64,000 nucleotides of DNA from Tillandsia leiboldiana (GCA_029204045.2 CM055063.1:30614810-30678809), one strand, 5' to 3'; shown: positions 44,715 to 56,928, counted from the stretch's first letter. Numbers and translations are program-made. Notes: generated from the sequence alone by a model not told the origin.

Positions 44715-47700
44715 TGTCACTCCCCGAGGTCGAAACTGCGACCCGGGCTCGCCAACAGATCCGCCGTCTGTACGGAAATTGCCGCACAGACGAAGCGTCT
44801 ACCCTGCAAAAGATCTATAGCTAAGCATGTATCAGAGCTGAAAAGGAACTAATAGCTACAGAAATCAACTGAACATCTGAATAAAAAAAATAAATCATCA
44901 ATACAAGTCTCTCAACTATGAAAATACAAGTACAACCCTCACAAATCTCTCAGACTGTCCAGCACAAAAGTGGAAACATAAAAATATAAACAGGTACATC
45001 TACCTCTGACTCTCAATGCTGGTAAAGAACTAATCGGCCACGTCCTCACCTCGATCAGCTGTCTCCGCGCATGCTAAGCCGGAACTGCAACCCAGTAACC
45101 TGTCACCGCAGTGGGTGTGAGATCTACTACAGAAGGTAGATCCCAGTGAGTACCGTCACCAATATCCACGGTATGCCCACTAAGTCTACTAGAGGCAAAC
45201 AGATAGGTATGCCGATAGATAGATAGATAGGTAAAAGGTAAGCTGAATGAAAACCACAGCTAAAATGTCTCAACTATCATGCTCAAGGAAACTCTATTAT
45301 GAACATGCTATGCATACCCTCGCTACTTCTATAATGCCTCAGTATCAATGCTCAAAGGAAAGAAACTCATCTAAGAACATAATATGCATACACCACTCGC
45401 ACACGAGGTGCCCAATCGACCCAATCGAACTGACTGCCTCCTCGGGTCCAGTCAAACCTGCGCCTACCTACTGCCGTTACATCCACGGAGGACCGGACTT
45501 ACGTAGGGCGTCCGTGACTGCCAAAACTGGCCCAGCCAGAGGGACTGCGTCGACAAGTCGCGATACAAAAGTAACAGATCCACCCCGGGCGTGGCACTCA
45601 AGGGGCGCGACCCCATCGAGGAAAAAGGTATCCGCGCACTCTGTCGAGCTCAAAGTGGCTCTGCAGGCTATAGTCAAAATCCACGCTCACTCTCAGAACG
45701 GAAAGACTCAGGATCCTCGAACATCTCGCACAACTGCCGGAGTACTCTCGACGACTCAGCTGATCAGCTCTCTTGAATCTCATGACACTAGCAAACTCCA
45801 CCAACTCATAGCACAAAACACACTGGCTGGAGATACTCCATAGCCGGGATCGACCCACAACTCAGCGCTAAAAAAATTGGTCGGACAACACACAACGACC
45901 CAGGACCACCGTCAACCCCAACGGTTCCCAACGACACTAGCACAGTCTAAACTCAGTTACTGGACTCCACTCAGCCCCTAGGCACGAGTGCAACAATGCC
46001 CCACAGAAACCTGACCCCTCGGCCCACTACCCGGGCGAGGCAACACTATGTCCAGGAAAGATGCAAAGTGTGGGATGTCTAATTCATAAAGGAACCTAGC
46101 CCAAGTAAAGGCTCTCTACTGACTCCTCTGTGTCAACAAGCGGCACATGCAGGCTATGATCCACGATCAAACAGATCGGAAACTCAATGCTCAAAAAGCA
46201 CAACTCAGTCGGGAAACCTTCCACGGCTCGATCTGATATGCCCTCACCAACCCCCGAGACACTAGTAAAAACATCCATAAGTCAAATAAAATCTTCTCGG
46301 CCCCCAGGCACGAGGTTACATGCACCCTGGGACCCTATCATCTCACTTGCAATCTCGCAGTTTAAAAACCACTTTTAAAAAAACCGATTTTCCTTAAAAC
46401 GGGTTTTCCTGATTTTTAAAACGATCCCGGTGCAAACGTACCAGGAGTACACTAAAAATAATCTGGGGTTGCAAGGAATTTTCTGTAATTTTCTAGGCAA
46501 CTATCAGATTTACCAACAGTGAAAATATTACACTAGACATGCTCAAATTGCATTCAGAAGAATTAAAGGGCATTCCATACATTTTGGAAGAAATTCCAAC
46601 CCACCTGAAACGCTTTCCGTAGGCATCGCTAAAGTCGGGGAAGCGCCAAATCCTCAAACTGGTGAAACTCTGACAGTCATGTCGCGCGCGCGCACACCGC
46701 CGCGAACCATGGAAAAATCCTCGGAAGCTTAATTAAATTCCCTCGAGTCCTCACAAAATCCTGTGCGCAACCGGCTCGCTCCACGGCCAAATCACAGTGT
46801 AAACAAAAGCTCAAGTACACCACAACCACCACCAAATTCTCACAGCACAACAAAAACACATAAACTAAGTCCATCAGCAGCTACTAGGTGCTCATAGTTC
46901 CTTTACATCCACCTCAAACCAACAGCCACTCCATAACTCCTCTGCACACACACACAACCATCAAAGGCCCACAGCATATAAACAAGTCTCACAATCAATT
47001 TCTAAGCCCACAGCACACTGTAGGTCCCACACATCACTAACAGCACACCTATAATTCACAAATCCACACACACCCTCTACAAGCTCCAATGCACCCCCAT
47101 AATTCACAAAATACTCACTTTAGGCTCACAGCACTGACACTTTACACATATAACCTGCACAGATAAAAACTGCGTGCCGCGCACTCGATCCGGGCTCCTC
47201 ACGGCACCTCACCGAAAACTGCCACGATGACGGCATCCTGAGAGAGAAAAAAAAGGGAAAAACCACAAAACTTAGTCAATCTCGCTAACCCACACGATCG
47301 CCGGCAAAAAACCGGGCTGAAACGCAAAAACCCCACGCGCCGACGTGAGTCGCAAGCCGCAGCCAACCAACAGCACGCTGCCCGGCTGCTGCCCGCGCCG
47401 CTGGCGCGCCTGCCGCGCGGCGCCTGGACAGCCCCGCGCGGCCTTTGGGCCCGCCCATGCAACGCCTGCGCAGCTGCACACGGCGCCCCTGGCGCCCGCG
47501 CAGCGCTCAGGTGCAGCTGCGCGCGGCGTCCCTGGCGCCCGCGCGCAGCGCCCTGGCGCTGGCCGTGCGTCGCCCACGGGCCAACTGCGCGGCGCCCGCT
47601 GCGCAGCGCTCGGCTGCGCGGCGCTCTTATGCGCCCACGCGGCTCCCGGCAGCGACCCCCGAAAACACCACCATCGAAACATCCAAAAAAAACCAACAAA

Positions 47701-48590
47701 AACCCACTCCAATCTTTCTCTCTCTATCACTAAAGAAAAACAGAACAAAGGTTACCTTGCAAGGAGATCGCCGCACACGCTCCGGTCGGCTTCTACAGGA
47801 GGTCCACACCAAAGCCATCCTAAAAATCCAATTTTTTCATCTTCTCTCTTCTTCTTCCTCTCATTCTTCCTCTTCCTTCCTTTTCTCTGTTTCACCCCTC
47901 ATTTCTCTGTTTGAAGGGGAGAAAGAGGCGATGACGTGGCAAGCTTAATTAAGGTGGGTTTATTAGTGGTTGGCAGCTGGGGAAAAGGGAATTAAATAAT
48001 CCCTCCAACCAAAAATATCTCAATCCACTTCCTTTCTCTTTCTTCCTTTCTTCACTAACAGATTTAGGCAACCAAATTAATTAATTAAATTAATTAATTA
48101 ATCTCTTTTCTCCAACTCCAACTCACTTTTTGCCTTCGGGACTTCGGCCTCAATCCGAAACCTCCTGAACTCCGCTGTAATCTAAAAATACACATGTCCA
48201 AAGCTTTCCCCACTCAAAAAGCTCAACTGTAGAGTCGATGTGCTCACTCCAAAAACCGCCTCCCATAACTGCCAACTCCAACTCACATTTTGCCTTCGGA
48301 TCCTCCGCGTCAGCCCGGAACCTCCCGAACTCCGCTGTAATCATAAAATACACCAGTTCCAAGTATTTTTCAATTTTTCGGCGCACAACTGTGGAGTCGG
48401 GGCTCTACAAAATCGGTCCTCTGACGGCGCACAATGCCCGGAAAATTCCGATTCAAGCTGGGGCTTCCGCGTCGATCCGACTCAACCCGAACTCAACTGT
48501 AAACATAATTTGAACTCGTCCAAAGCAAATCCTCCGCACCACGCCATCTTGCGAGGTCGGTGCACTAACCGAAAATCCCGGTACTCTACA
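44715..48590 (-). mobile_element. LTR-f: 3.88-kb solo LTR inside LTR-d
   Basis: The plus strand runs TGTCACTCCCCGAGG to GTACTCTACA, so the LTR starts TGTAGAGTACCGGG on the minus strand. The TSD GTTAT is at 44710-44714 and 48591-48595. The end region matches the Gy2 3' LTR (CGGGCTCGCCAACA, 54659) and the start matches TGTAGAGTACTGGG of Gy2, so it is a solo LTR of the Gy2 family. It contains a GC block (47345-47650) and a ~160-bp tandem duplication with CTCCAACTCAC (48113 and 48273). Its reading frames are not genes. Confidence 0.9.
47345..47650. repeat. GC-rich block in LTR-f
   Basis: Short irregular repeats of GGCGCCCGCGCAGCGC and CCCTGGCGC type, ~940-1,245 bp from the LTR start. Frames of up to 189 codons here are low-complexity artefacts. 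Confidence 0.75.
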
Positions 48591-48595
48591 GTTAT

Positions 48596-48776
48596 TATTA
48601 TTTCCAGTTGTACAGTGGTTGGTTTTAGTTTTACAGCAGATTTGTGTTATAGCTTTGATATCTGTTAGCTGTAGCACCTTTTCTTGCAGGTTGGATGCTT
48701 CGCCTATGCGGGGTTTCGTATAGGCGGCGGATCTGTTGGCGAGCCCGGGTCGCAGTTTCGACCCCGGGGCGTGACA
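48596..48776 (+). mobile_element. LTR-d, terminal piece
   Basis: 181 bp ending GACCCCGGGGCGTGACA, then the TSD ACTAT. It contains the GGCGGATCTGTTGGCGAG segment shared with LTR-f and Gy2. Confidence 0.88.
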
Positions 48777-48828
48777 ACTATGATCCAACCAAACACCATC
48801 TTGGTTGAGAGTTTTAAAAGGAAATCAC
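48777..48828 (-). pseudogene. Co2 ORF3 first codons and exon edge
   Basis: The start codon is at 48797-48799 on the minus strand. Codons MVFGWI lead directly into 15656 once LTR-d is removed, and align with MVITWI of Co1 ORF3. The exon begins right after the predicted acceptor at 48829. Confidence 0.75.
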
Positions 48829-49212
48829 CTGTGAGCAAGAACTCAAAGAACATGAAAAATTATTTAATTTTCAAAAATTTGAAAAATCTTACCCAAACAA
48901 TCCTTATCATGTATAGAGACTAGGAATCAAGTTAGATTTGAAAAAAGAATTTTAAAAATAGATCAATCCCATGATTTTAGAAAATTCTCAAATTTTGCCT
49001 TAAAATCAAATTTTTAGAAATCGAAGTACAAAAATCCGTTAATCAAATGAATACAAGGCATAAGAACAAATCTAAGGTGTCCAGAGTTCTTATTTCAAAA
49101 AATATTTGATCAAAAACCATGCAAAATTAAAGATTAGCCATGAGATCCTTCATGTATTAATGAACAAGAACAAAAACTGTGAAGACCTGGGGTTTTGATC
49201 AAGGAAACTTAC
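48829..49212 (-). other. Predicted 384-bp leader intron of Co2 ORF3
   Basis: Donor CCAA/GTAAGT ends at 49212 and acceptor TTGCTCACAG/GTG ends at 48829, matching the Co1 signals and length (383 bp) although the interior has diverged. Confidence 0.65.
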
Positions 49213-49339
49213 TTGGTTTGTGAGAAAACAAGCTGGAAGGACTCAAGAGCTTTTGGATTCTAGAGAGAGAAACACCAGGAAGCAATAAATAAAAGATTAA
49301 AGCGAATGGAATTCGAAAAACCTTTTGTTTCAATTAAAA

Positions 49340-49445
49340 CCTAGCCGCGGTCCGGATCGGGTTGGAGTTCAGTCCGGATCGGCCACGCGCAGGAAATCCC
49401 ATCGTTCGGGATCCGGACTGAGTCCATCCAGTCCGGACTGCCTGC
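49340..49445 (-). promoter_or_regulatory. Co2 internal TCCGGA array upstream of ORF3
   Basis: Four to five TCCGGA palindromes occur as GTCCGGATC, AGTCCGGATC, GATCCGGACT and AGTCCGGACT. They align with the Co1 internal array but the flanking bases have shifted from GA...TC to AG...CT. The Co2 LTR remnant shows the same shift (13310-13375). Confidence 0.75.
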
Positions 49446-49846
49446 AACTTTTTCTCCAGAAAAACTTGTAAAAATTTCAAAAAATCCAAAAACAATAGGT
49501 AAGCATTCTTGCATATCAACTTTAAACAAAAAGTATCGTTTCACATCAAAAGAAATAGATTATGATAAATCTATCAATAATATCCAAATAATGAAACGAG
49601 AATTTATAAAAATTAAATCTTTTAAAGTTGAGCAAGTTCAAAACATCAATCACGATCTAATGAGTAATGCGTTTATCAAATCATCAATTTAGTAAAGAAA
49701 ATGAAGCACAAAGATCGATAGATGTTTGAAATTCCAAATAAATTAGATAATGCTATCTAGTCAATATATTGTAGGGAGTGGCTCTTTGAGCATTTTTCGA
49801 TAAAAATCCCACCTTATACCAACCTTGGAATTCGACAAAGTCAAGT
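49446..49846 (-). other. Co2 spacer upstream of the ORF3 array
   Basis: Aligns with Co1 24945-25340. Noncoding. It ends with the CAAGT target site of LTR-g. Confidence 0.7.
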
Positions 49847-51659
49847 TGTCACGCCCCCGGGGGTTTTTCTTTGGGTAAAGGTAAGCGGAAAAAGCGTATA
49901 TATATATATTTTTCTTCATGAATAAGTATCGACCTTCCCCCAGTGCGTGTCAGACCCGCCACATATACAAATTCACTCTTCAATGCGGACAGAGTCTCCT
50001 TTGTATATGCACGGCGTCATACTTACAACAACAACAATAATAACATTCTTTGACCACACAGTCACAGTCAACAAGTACGAGAGTGTAAAGACATTCAATC
50101 ACATTAAGAGGAACCTACAAGTTTGCAAACGGAGTCCACTCGACTCCCATTCCTTTAAAACGTCTACAAATTCACAGTAAGGCGGCTACATCATTTTGAA
50201 AGGATAAATCCACAGGTTTACAAAGCAGTGCCCACACGACACTTGGTTTTGGTAAACATTTTCGAAACCCTTTTTGTTCAGTATAAAACACGCCGCATAT
50301 AAGTCGTTGTGAATCATTATAAAGATCACATCACAAAAACAGTCTCTCAATCCAACATTCACAACATTCCACAATCAAGCAATTGAGAACTTAAACTTAG
50401 ATAAAAAGAGATGAGATAACCCACGTAAGAATAACGGAATAAACCTCATACAGCTAGTGTTCTTTAATCGCTGCCTCACCGTCGTCCCAACTACTACACC
50501 TAGTCAAACCTGTCACGGAGTGGGTAAAGTCAATGACAAATAAAGTAGATGTATCAACGATAAACAATAACTTTAAAATAAATACTCTGCACCAGAACCT
50601 TTCGCTCTCCCTCATCATGAGTCCACTTTATCTGATTTAATGACACCATCACGTCAGGGTAGTCGACGATCTCCCCACGTGACACTTATGATGCTTTTTA
50701 CCCCCTCACGATGCATGAGCGACTTGTTTAGCTATCGTGAAGAGGTCCCCACCCTACACACGTGGGGCACACGGGTCATTCAGACCACTTCTCCAGAAAA
50801 GTACACCCATGCGGGGGCCATTCCGCCTGTGTACGTGCAGCATCCAAAACAGGTTTGCCGAAGTCGGCGTAAATTAAGCACCGCGACACTTGGTCGCCAC
50901 AAATATCAACAAAGGAACGGTACATAGTAATGTGAAAGGTTAATTCACTGAAAACACCTCATCTACTTTATTAAACAGGTTAGTATGAGCTTTTAGATGA
51001 TACACTGCACACAATGCACTTACAGCACTTGTTGCATAAGAACCCACCTAGAATGAAGATATCTGACCGCGCCCGCGACCCTCCTAAGAAAATCAGAACT
51101 CCTCGCGGCCTACTAAAATATCCTAGAGCACAAATTAATACCTTACTCTAATCAGGTAAAATCAGCGGTCCCAACCACTGTAACATTAAACCCACAAAAA
51201 CCGAAAGCACTGTGCCTAGAGGACCGCGTCGTCAATCAAAAACCCAACAAGTCAAAATCATCAAGTAAAACCGAAAATTCAGATCAAACCGGTAAAATCC
51301 ATGGCTAACAACAACCAGACCGCGACTATTTCATCGCGACTCCATCGGAACCCAAAACCGCTAACGGAAATCCAACAAAACCCAATTCTCAACCAGTAGC
51401 CAACTCGGGATGTCAATGGTTAAACCAAGAGGACCCCGACGGCGAGAATGATAAGGAAAAAGGCCCGATGGCGCGACCCCGACGATTTCGTCAAGGCGTG
51501 GAGCGTCGGCGAAACTAGCACCTGACATGGCGAAAATGGTGGCCTAAAAGATCCCAAGTAGCCATGCCATGAAAACCGTGGAAATGATGATCCCAACGGC
51601 GAAAACGGCGCTCAAAATGGTGGAAGAACGGGCCAAAACGGAGCTACCGAACTTTCGGC

Positions 51660-51960
51660 TGACGGATGGTGCACGGAGCAGCGCGTGGACCGGGTTTACA
51701 GCGTCGGCGGCTGCGCAGCATGCGCCGGGTGCACGCAGGAAGCGTGCACCGGGCATTACGGGCCGGGCCGCGCACGAGCAAGGGCGCGCGCCGGGTCTAC
51801 GGATTTTGGCCGCCGATGCGTGCGCCGGGTGCACGCCTGGAGCGTGCACCGCGCACAGTGTGCAGCCCGGCGCACGGTTGCGTGCGCCGGGTCTGCGCCT
51901 CCGGGGCTGCGGGGCGTGCACCGGGTGCACGCCTGGGTCTGTGGACCGCGGCTGAGGCGT
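51660..51960. repeat. GC-rich block in LTR-g
   Basis: Imperfect ~60-bp repeats with GTGCGCCGGGTGCACGC and CGTGCACCGCGCA motifs. A third distinct unit type at this general LTR position. Frames through it are not genes. Confidence 0.75.
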
Positions 51961-52594
51961 CCGTACAACAATGAACAGTAACACCCCCTTTTTCGTTTTC
52001 TTCTCCGTTTTCGCTCCCGTGCGACTCCGGTGATGACCCCGCGAACATGGTAACGGCGGCGACGGCCTCCCGTTTAACAACGACGGCGGTGGCCTCCCGT
52101 TAACCCCCTATGCTCCCACGGAAACCGAAAATAACTCAAACAAAAATCCCGGATCGAAACAATCAAAACCCGCGATCAAGAATAAGGACAAAACATTGAT
52201 CAAAAACCAAGATCGAAAACCCGTGATCAATGTACCGAATAGATTGACCTTAAAAGAACACGAAAAACCCCCGCTTAATTCGACAAAAGGAATAACGTTC
52301 GCTAACCTCGATCTATCGGGAATAAAGAACAGATCTTGTTCCCTCGCGGCGTTGGGGATCCGGATCCGCTCCCCGTAGATGATAGCGCCTCGTTCTCCGG
52401 TCTCCGGCACGTCAATCGGGGCGATCGGGTCCCTCCGCTTTCTCCTTCTTTCCTTCTTTTCTCCTCCGGTTGGAATTCGTCTTTTCCTTCTCTTTTTCTT
52501 CCGCGTTCTCTCCTGCTAGGGTTTCTATTTCTTTGCGAAAAAGTGGGATTTTCCTTTTTGTACGTATAATTAAATCTGCCTTTTAATTTCTGTC

Positions 52595-52860
52595 ACCCAT
52601 TAATTAATTCTTTAATTAATTAATCCTACGGGATAATCCACCTTTTAATATCCGTAACCGAATAACTAGTTCTTTAATTAATTAATCCTACGGGATGACC
52701 CACCTTTTAATGTCCGTAACTGAATAACAAATTCTATCACCGATTAATTAATTCTTTGATTAATTAATCCTACAAGAAAAATCCACCTTTATTTTAAAAT
52801 CCGTCACCGAATAATTAATTAATTATCCTACAAGACAAACCCACCTTTTCCTCATAAAGC
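52595..52860. repeat. A/T-rich tandem repeat in LTR-g, about four units
   Basis: Units of ~58-80 bp carry TTAATTAATTC, AATCCTACGGGAT, CCACCTTTTAAT and GTCCGTAACCGAATAA motifs. Other copies of this LTR have a single version (e.g. ~9955-10010). The repeat multiplies the TTAATTAA segment near the likely promoter. Confidence 0.8.
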
Positions 52861-53115
52861 ATGCAGGATATTTTGCACGGATTCCGATGCACGTTAAGTC
52901 ATCGCGACAATAAAAACCCTATTTCGGGAGGTCCCTAAGTCGGATTTCAGATCCGGTTGCACCGTCGGTCATCGTTTTTCGTGCTCTTTCACAGAAAAAT
53001 ACTCATACAACACACCGACCGACTTACTGAAACTCGATAATTTCGATCCGCTAAAGTAAACACTTTATTAACAGGAGGGTAAAAATCACAGGAAAAGTCG
53101 TGTCATTACACAAGT

Positions 53116-53631
53116 ATTCCAAAAAATATTTTAATAAACAATACTCACCATGCTTGGTAAACATATGGTAGCTGCACACTGTACTCGAACGACCGAGGTG
53201 GTAGCTCTTTCCTCCATGTGGTGGTAGTTTTCATACTCCACTAGGGATGTAACTCTTTCCACATCTTTTGAGCATGAAACTTTAAATAATACTACCCCTC
53301 AATTGGCTATCAATTATGTAAAATATTAAGTACTCAACCAACCATTGATCTCATGTTCATACTTAACTGAATTATCAAATAAGATAAAAACTATACCAAA
53401 AGATCATTGAGAGAGAAATTGACTTTGATCAATTAAAGATGAAATAATTGATATAAATGATCATTACATCAAATGAATTAACATGATATCCAAATCATAA
53501 TATATTTCTCAAAATATGAAAGGATGCAATTAAAGTCAATTAACTAATGCTCAGTTAATGTTCTATACGCAAACAGAAAGAAAGAACAAAACAAAAAACA
53601 AAACCTAACTTTAGCAAAGGTTCAAAAGAGG
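53116..53631 (-). other. Co2 spacer between pol stop and LTR-g
   Basis: Aligns with Co1 25350-25875. Noncoding. Confidence 0.75.
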
Positions 53632-54629
53632 TTATTTCAAAGAAAGCATTCCAATTGCTTTACGCAAATGAATAAAACGTTTTTGATCCAAAGGTTTTGT
53701 CAAAATATCGGCTAATTGATCTTCAGTTGAAACATAAGAAAGTTGTAAAGTACTTGATTCAACTAGCTCTCTAAGAAAATGATATCTAAGTTCAATGTGT
53801 TTTGTTCTTGAGTGCAACACAGGGTTTTTTGAAATATTAATGGCACTAGTGTTGTCACAAAGAATTGTTACCGAAGTTGCAGGTATTCGGAAATCACTCA
53901 ATACACTTTTCATCCAAATCAATTGAGTTGCACAACTTCCCGCTGAAATGTATTTCGCGTTCGGCAGTCGAGAGAGCAATGCAGTTTTGCTTCTTACTAT
54001 GCCATGCAACAAGACAATGGCCAAGGTAAAAGCATGCACCACTCGTGCTCTTTCGATCATCCACTGATCCAGCCCAATCGGCATCCGAATATCCTACTAT
54101 GTCGAGAGATGTGCCCATAGGATACCAAATTCCAAAATTTAACGTACCTTTGATGTACCGGATGATCCGTTTCACCACTTTTAGGTGAATTTCCTTCGGT
54201 GCTGATTGATATCTCGTGCAAATTCCAACACTGAAGGCAATGTCCGGGCGACTAGCCGTAAGGTAAAATAGACTTCCAATCATGCTTCGGTAAAGTTTCT
54301 CGTTTACTTTTTCTCCGCGAGATTCACATCCAAGTCCCTTATTGCTAGTTCCCATGGGAGTCGGAAAGTCTTTAGAATCTTCTAATCCAAATTTCTTGAC
54401 CAACTCCTTCGCATACTTGGATTGACACAAATGAATGCCCTCTTCAGTTTGCCTAACTTGCAATCCAAGAAAGTATGTCAACTCGCCCATCATGGACATC
54501 TCAAATTCGCTTTTCATTGTTTCGGCGAATTTTGAAGCATCATTATTCCTTGTAGCACCAAACACAATGTCGTCCACATAGATTTGTGCTACAACGAAGT
54601 TGTCTTAAAAGTGCTTCACAAAGAGTGTC
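53632..54629 (-). pseudogene. Co2 reverse transcriptase C-terminus and RNase H
   Basis: It starts at the catalytic VDDIVFG box just inside the Gy2 insertion point and continues with ELTYFLGLQV, SKYAKELVKKFGLED, YRSMIGSLFYLTASRPDI, GYSDADWAGSVDDRKSTSG and SRTKHIELRYHFLRE. One frame change near 53955, at the STAEAEY motif, divides RNase H into two frames. It ends with HLRKAIGMLSLK at 53632. It is the same protein family as Co1 with clear amino-acid divergence. Confidence 0.92.
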
Positions 54630-56928
54630 TGTCACGCCCCGCGGTCGAAACTGCGACCCGGGCTCGCCAACAAATCCGCCGCCTGCACGGGACTTCCCGC
54701 ACAGACGAAGCGTCTAACCTGCAAATAAGATCTATAGCTACACATATATCAGAGCTGAAAAGAACCAAAGCTATAGAAACATAAACTGAACAGCTGAAAT
54801 CACTATACATCAAAGATCCAAAATACACAGTCCTCACTCAATGACAAAAAAATAGATACAACACCACTGTCCAGTACAAAAGTGGAAACTAAAAATACAT
54901 GGTAACTCTACCACTGACACAACAGACTCGGGTAGGAACTAGTCGGCCATGCCTTTACCTCGGTCTGCTGTCTCCGCACGAGAAGAACCCGGAACAGCCG
55001 CCTTTGGGAAACCTGTCACCACAACGGGTGTGAGAACTACTACAGGAGGTAGTTCTCAGTGGGTACCATCACCAAGGTCCACGGTATGCCCACTAAGTCT
55101 ACTGGAGGCAAAAACAGATAGATATGTAGATAGATAAAATAAAGGTGGAAATAAACTACAACTACATGCCTCAAATATCATGCTCAAAGGAAATACACAT
55201 CTAAGAACATGCAATGCAACCACCCGTTCACATCACCCAATCTCAATGACTGCCACATCGGGTCTAGTCAAGCCTGCGCCTACCCACTGCCACTACGCCC
55301 ACAAAGGACTTGGACTTACGTAGGGCGTCCTACACGGACTATCTCAATATCACGCAAAGCGACCTCTAGTGTAACAACTAGGCGCATCATCATCATCGCA
55401 TCCGGAGCGTAACTCGAGGGGAGCGACCCCACCGAGCTCAAGCGTGTCTCATCTGGCATAAAAGCGGCATCTGCATGCTACAATCCACGATCAATCAGAT
55501 CAGAAAACTCAAATACCAACATCCCAAACTCATGTCTAGATCGGAGAACCCTCCACGACTCAATTTGATATGCCCTCACCAACCCCCATGACACTAGTAA
55601 ATACATCCACAAGTCGAATAAAAACCCCCTCGGCCCCCAGGCACGAGGTCACATGCACCCTGGAACCATGTCATCCCACTGGCGATCTCACAATTTAAAA
55701 ACCACTTTTAAAATGTTGATTTTTCCTTAAAACGGGTTTCATGATTTTTAAAACGGTCCCGGTGCAAAAGTAATGCCATCTAACCATGCAATCTAGTGTC
55801 ATACAGTACCAGGAGTATACTAAAAATAATCTGGGGTTCTACTGAATTTTCTGTAATTTTCTAGGCAACTATCAGATTACCAACAGTAAAAATAACACAC
55901 TAGACATGATCAAGATGCATACAGAAGCTTTAGAGGGCATTTCATACAATTTGGAAGAATTTCGAACCCACCTAAAATGCTTTCCGTAGGCAAAGCCGAA
56001 GTCGGGGAAGCGCCGAAACAAAATCTGCCGAAACTCCAAACCGCGCCGCGCGCGGGGACACTATCGCGAACCTCGGAAAAATCCCCGGAAGTTAGAACAA
56101 AACCCTCGAGTCCACTACAAACTTCCTGCGCGCCTCAGCTCACTCTCAGCCAACACACAGCATGCACGCACGCACCACGGCTCCGCATAGTGCAACAACC
56201 TGCTCCTTAGCCAAGCAGCACTCTAGCTGCTCACAAGGTGAAAAATGGAAAAAAGGTGGAAAAGAACACCCAAATCAGCTCCAACTTATCCAAAACCACA
56301 AAACAAATCCATGATTCTAAGCTTGGAAAACAATCTGCCAACTTACCTTGAAAGTAGCTCGACGCGCGCGCAACTTCGATCAACACCAAACAGCAGGATC
56401 ACTCCCAACTTGCACTCCACACCTCACTACTCTTCTCTTTTCCATTTCTTCTCTTTTCTTGATTTCTTTTTCCTCTGGTTGTAGTGGAGAAGAAGCAGGC
56501 TGGGTTGGCTCTATATAGATGGTGGCATAGGTGAAAGAAGCTGGGAGATGAAAAGACCCATATGCCCCTCCAAAATATCCAACTCAGCAAGAAAACCAAG
56601 CCCCTGAGCTGCTGAGTACCGGTACCACAAGCTGGGTACCGGTACCTCCCCCCTCGGTTCCGGAACCAAAGGGCTGGTTCCGGAACCAACAATGTAGTTC
56701 CGGAATCCAGCACCTGGTTCCGGAACCCAGGGCTCCAAAATCCAAAAACCCAAGCTGATGCTTCTGATTCTTCGCGGCCAACTCACTTTTTGCCTTGGAA
56801 GCTTCCGTATCACTCTGAAACCTCCCGAACTCCACTGTAAACATAAAATACACATGTCCCAAGCATTTTTCAATTTTTTCTTTGCACAATTGCGGAGTCG
56901 GTGCTCAATCCAAACCCAGTACTCTACA
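54630..56928 (-). mobile_element. Gy2 3' LTR (2,299 bp)
   Basis: The plus strand runs TGTCACGCCCCGCGG to ACTCTACA; the LTR starts TGTAGAGTACTGGG on the minus strand. It is related to LTR-f over both ends but lacks a large GC block. The palindrome-like GGTACCGGTACC and GGTTCCGGAACC motifs repeat at 56620-56735. Confidence 0.9.

Larger units (their letters stand above)
15657..48776 (+). mobile_element. LTR-d: 3.9-kb solo LTR in Co2 ORF3, split by Co1 and LTR-f
   Basis: It begins TGTGAGGACCC at 15657 and ends GGGGCGTGACA at 48776. The TSD ACTAT is at 15652-15656 and 48777-48781, and excision rejoins the Co2 ORF3 frame. Its own sequence is 15657-17765, 43104-44714 and 48596-48776, about 3.9 kb. 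It is the same LTR type as LTR-h and LTR-i. The first piece contains an ~81-bp GC-rich repeat region and a TATA box (16559-16570). The second contains the segment around GCCTGCATGAGCCA also found at 63225 in LTR-i. It has no internal region. Confidence 0.88.
49847..53110 (-). mobile_element. LTR-g: 3.26-kb solo LTR in Co2
   Basis: The plus strand runs TGTCACGCCCCCGG to GTCATTACA, so the LTR starts TGTAATGACACGAC, like the Gy1 LTR start TGTAATGTCATGAC. The TSD CAAGT is at 49842-49846 and 53111-53115; removal restores the Co1-like sequence GTCAAGTATT. It contains a GC block (51660-51960) and an A/T-rich repeat (52595-52860). It is the Gy1 family. Confidence 0.93.
13291..54629 (-). mobile_element. 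Co2: Ty1/copia Sirevirus, outermost element, in pieces
   Basis: Three co-linear pieces give one element on the minus strand: 13291-15656 (3' LTR end, tract, ORF3), 48777-49846 (ORF3 start, leader, motif array) and 53111-54629 (RT/RNase H). Joining across LTR-d (TSD ACTAT) and LTR-g (TSD CAAGT) gives the same order as the undivided Co1 sequence at 22500-26880, which proves the nesting. The upstream half (gag, integrase, 5' LTR) lies beyond Gy2 and outside the window. It is clearly diverged from Co1, so it is a related but older insertion. Confidence 0.88.

Noticed and set aside
47199..47948. Frames of 158-189 codons on both strands
   Set aside because: GC block of LTR-f with Ala/Arg/Pro-rich translations in competing frames; no homology recognised.
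51544..52080. Minus-strand frame of 178 codons and plus-strand partners
   Set aside because: They run through the repeat block of LTR-g and are not conserved in sister LTRs.
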